A stretch of 16,222 nt of DNA, from positions 1 through 16,222 of the forward strand of contig CAYZSU010000049.1 in assembly GCA_964480565.1 (NCBI GenBank), read 5' to 3'. The position numbers were made by a program, and so were the translations under genes. Shown piece after piece: positions 14,232 through 16,222 of this stretch (position 1 is the first letter of the stretch; each line of letters starts with the position of its first letter). The stretch comes from CAYZSU01 sp964480565. GTDB lineage: Bacteria > UBA10199 > 2-02-FULL-44-16 > JAAZCA01. A model generated the notes under the pieces. It was not told the origin of the DNA. It searched no databases and worked only from the letters and a program-made list of their open reading frames with translations.

Positions 14232-15248
14232 TTACTGAAAAAACGCTGCCAAAAATGTATTTGAGGAATCGACATCTATCCTTATTTTAAAACCAGCATT
14301 ATAAAGCATCTGACTTAGTTCATCAGAGGATAAAGGAGCATCGGGTACTAGCGGTGCTTCTGAAAAGATCATCAATGCTAAGTATCTAGCATCCTCAGTA
14401 TGCCATCCAGAATAGCTATTAGGCAAAACAGGGTCGGTAATAAACAATGCCCCATTTTTCTTTAATGCAGTTTGTATGGCTTGAAGAGCTGAGAAGCGAA
14501 TATCTGACGGCATTTCATGTAATACCTCATTTAATATAACAATATCTGCTCCAGATGCAGGAACTCGAGTCGCACAGCTTACTTTAAATTGAATATTATC
14601 GCCTAATCCTAGGGATGCCTTCTTTTCATTAGCTAGTTGAATGGCGTCATTACATGGATCAAACCCAATAATCATAGTGGATTTAAAATGCTCTGCTAGG
14701 CGAAGTGAAAAATTACCTGCACCACAGCCTATATCATAAATTACACCACCATTTGCTAAACGATGTTCAAGATCAGGCATTTTTTTTAATGCAGTATCAA
14801 TGAAAAAATTGGCAAAACGTCGACCATCCGCTGACACCCCATTTAAAGCATGATCTCCAAATCTTCTCCAGTCCGAAGTTTTTCCTGATTTAAATAAATT
14901 CATGAAATGTGGATAGCCAATTTCACCGACGCGAAGATAGCATTCTGGCAAACTTCCTATATATTCATCACTCGTATCATCAGTTAATGCACGCTGCCAA
15001 TCACCTTGAAATGATATCATTCCATTTTGATTGATATGAATAATATCAACGGCTTGTATAGCATGTAGCCACGCACTTATATATCTATCTGGATATGTTG
15101 TTTTCCCCACAAATTCTGGAAATGCGACTGATCCTGCGGCTGTAGCGTTTGATAGATCCTGAAATAAACCTAAGCGCATTCCTAAATCAATTGCATGAAC
15201 ACCATGGTATCCATTAAGCATCCGACGCATTAATAAAGATGGTCTCAT
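14232..15248 (-). CDS. SAM-dependent methyltransferase (O-methyltransferase type)
   Basis: A 338-residue class I methyltransferase with an N-terminal winged-helix dimerisation region (about 1-95). A Rossmann fold follows, with SAM motif VIYDIGCGAGNFSLRLAE (about 169-186), the acidic FDP that binds the SAM ribose, and NEVLHEM (motif IV region). This two-domain layout is that of the small-molecule O-methyltransferases (Methyltransf_2, as in hydroxyneurosporene or acetylserotonin methyltransferases), which also occur as tailoring enzymes of natural products. AAGGA eight bases before ATG 15248 is a good ribosome binding site. It heads the minus-strand operon, with the putative precursor peptide and radical SAM gene immediately downstream, so a tailoring role on the same product is a reasonable inference. 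Its stop is in the same frame as the downstream peptide frame, separated only by TAA. Confidence 0.87.
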   Translation of the reverse strand: MRPSLLMRRMLNGYHGVHAIDLGMRLGLFQDLSNATAAGSVAFPEFVGKTTYPDRYISAWLHAIQAVDIIHINQNGMISFQGDWQRALTDDTSDEYIGSLPECYLRVGEIGYPHFMNLFKSGKTSDWRRFGDHALNGVSADGRRFANFFIDTALKKMPDLEHRLANGGVIYDIGCGAGNFSLRLAEHFKSTMIIGFDPCNDAIQLANEKKASLGLGDNIQFKVSCATRVPASGADIVILNEVLHEMPSDIRFSALQAIQTALKKNGALFITDPVLPNSYSGWHTEDARYLALMIFSEAPLVPDAPLSSDELSQMLYNAGFKIRIDVDSSNTFLAAFFQ

Positions 15249-15280
15249 ATTGAAAATCCTTTGGCCTAATCCAGAATAGA

Positions 15281-15309
15281 ATTATTGCAATTTTTAATGA
15301 ATCTATCAA
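15281..15309 (-). promoter_or_regulatory. Candidate promoter of the peptide-maturation operon
   Basis: On the minus strand TTGATA (complement of 15304-15309) and AATAAT (complement of 15281-15286) are separated by 17 bases. They lie about 33 bases upstream of the methyltransferase start and overlap the start of the divergent cysteine-cluster gene, so the two genes could share control. Confidence 0.35.
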
Positions 15310-16196
15310 TAAAAATATTGATAACCATATATATATCCACTAACCTAATACTATGGATTTATTCATTCCTTTTTGAGTTGGGAACTAATTATGACTGCAA
15401 TGCATGTGGTGCCGCATGTTGCAAACATGGTCTTCTACCACTTGTATCAAAAGAGAGCCAGAATATGCTGTTACAGCATCCATTGCTCGCATATTTTACA
15501 AGTGCTTATAATCCCAATTTTCACGCAATTAACAGACCTGCAAGATGTTGGTACCTAGATGAATATAATTATTGTAAAATAGAAAAAACAAATAATTATA
15601 ATGATAAACCTATATTTTGTAGAATGTACCCTTTTAAAGTCATGTTATCAAATAATAAACCCTTTATTCATGTAGTATCATTATGCCCAGAAATGAAAAT
15701 TTCATTCCAACAGGGGGAGGAACTGCACCCCCAAATTACTGCCAATGCAGAGGAATTATTGAAATCCGAAGTGGTTAGAGAAATAGATATTCCATTGCAG
15801 CGCTTTGAACTAGAAAAAGATATATTTCAATTAATAAAAAAGCATTTAACACAATCCTGCTATATTTATTTTACTACTGTTCAATGCAATCTAGTAGCTA
15901 AAACAGGGCAAAAAAGTAGTTTAGAAAAAAAACTAAACACCTGGATTGACTTTCTTAAGATCTCAGATCTTAACTTAAACAATACACATATAACTTATGA
16001 ACTAATAAGGATTACAAGCATTATTCGCATGTTGCTAACCAACATTCCGATAGAGAAAGTGCCTTATATTCTACTTGCGTTATATATATTTATGCTTATT
16101 TATAATGAATCGAATAATAATCTAGAGAAATCAAATTATATATTTAGCTACTTCTCATTATTAGATGTAGCTAGTACAGTAAATTCAGTTAATTGA
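15297..16196 (+). CDS. Membrane-anchored CxxC...CC cysteine-cluster protein (YkgJ-like)
   Basis: A 299-residue protein with an N-terminal hydrophobic segment (about residues 5-26) and then the cysteine cluster CNACGAACC (Cys34, 37, 41, 42). Further cysteines lie at about 84, 93, 108 (FCRMYPF) and 130. This is the pattern of the YkgJ / flagellin N-methylase-like zinc- or iron-binding family (PF03692). Its biochemical roles are mostly unknown, apart from FliB, which methylates flagellin lysines. The C-terminal half (about 150-299) has no family I recognise; its last third is hydrophobic in patches. It is longer than a minimal YkgJ. ATG 15297 is used; a TTG at 15285 is in frame. No good ribosome binding site is seen. 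It is divergent from the methyltransferase with only 48 bases between start codons. A shared function with the peptide-maturation operon, for instance metal or redox support, is possible but unproven. Confidence 0.7.
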   Translation: MNLSIKILITIYISTNLILWIYSFLFELGTNYDCNACGAACCKHGLLPLVSKESQNMLLQHPLLAYFTSAYNPNFHAINRPARCWYLDEYNYCKIEKTNNYNDKPIFCRMYPFKVMLSNNKPFIHVVSLCPEMKISFQQGEELHPQITANAEELLKSEVVREIDIPLQRFELEKDIFQLIKKHLTQSCYIYFTTVQCNLVAKTGQKSSLEKKLNTWIDFLKISDLNLNNTHITYELIRITSIIRMLLTNIPIEKVPYILLALYIFMLIYNESNNNLEKSNYIFSYFSLLDVASTVNSVN

Positions 16197-16222
16197 CGGG
16201 TATAGTTTCTTAAGTTTTATCC

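Noticed and set aside
14053..14238. 61-codon plus-strand frame rich in Phe and Ser
   Set aside because: It is the complement of the A/G-rich putative precursor region; its composition comes from T-runs and it has no ribosome binding site.

Overview
The window is an AT-rich bacterial segment dominated by signal transduction. Two parallel 'periplasmic binding protein + membrane histidine kinase' modules lie about 10 kb apart in opposite orientation. The right-hand module sits directly behind a putative ribosomal-peptide (RiPP) maturation locus: methyltransferase, possible precursor peptide, radical SAM/SPASM enzyme. The envelope signals (signal peptides, periplasmic binding proteins) and the sigma54-type activator point to a Gram-negative proteobacterium. 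Low GC, degraded genes and small dispersed repeats suggest a host-associated gammaproteobacterium of the Legionella/Coxiella type, but no ribosomal or marker gene confirms this.

Left block (+ strand, 223-6472): a GNAT acetyltransferase overlaps a signal-peptide-bearing type 1 periplasmic binding protein. That gene overlaps a hybrid kinase with two C-terminal receivers. After a 355-base non-coding stretch rich in inverted repeats comes a small soluble histidine-kinase-like protein. It keeps its phospho-accepting His but has lost the ATP-binding glycine boxes, so it looks like a phosphotransferase. It overlaps an NtrC-type regulator with receiver, sigma54 AAA+ and Fis-type HTH domains. The order binding protein, hybrid kinase, His-phosphotransferase, sigma54 activator matches in logic the LuxP-LuxQ-LuxU-LuxO relay of Vibrio, with different protein families at the first and third steps.

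Middle block (6473-9450): a 400-base stretch with a strong 52-base hairpin and a possible gene fragment, an archaeal-type AAA/STAND ATPase (- strand), and an alpha/beta hydrolase that ends the right-hand operon.

Right block (- strand, 15248 down to 8263): methyltransferase, possible precursor peptide, radical SAM/SPASM maturase, second periplasmic binding protein, second hybrid kinase, hydrolase. Spacing is tight or overlapping throughout. A roughly 125-bp repeat with 15-16-bp terminal inverted repeats interrupts the last receiver domain of this kinase, and a diverged copy lies in frame between its two receivers. A membrane-anchored CxxC...CC cysteine-cluster protein (YkgJ-like) is divergent from the methyltransferase.

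Working model (inference): a modified peptide made by the right-hand locus is a signal or cue read by one or both binding-protein/kinase modules, with the left-hand relay supplying the transcriptional output. No peptide exporter, no protease other than the possible hydrolase, and no sigma54 target promoter could be identified in the window.
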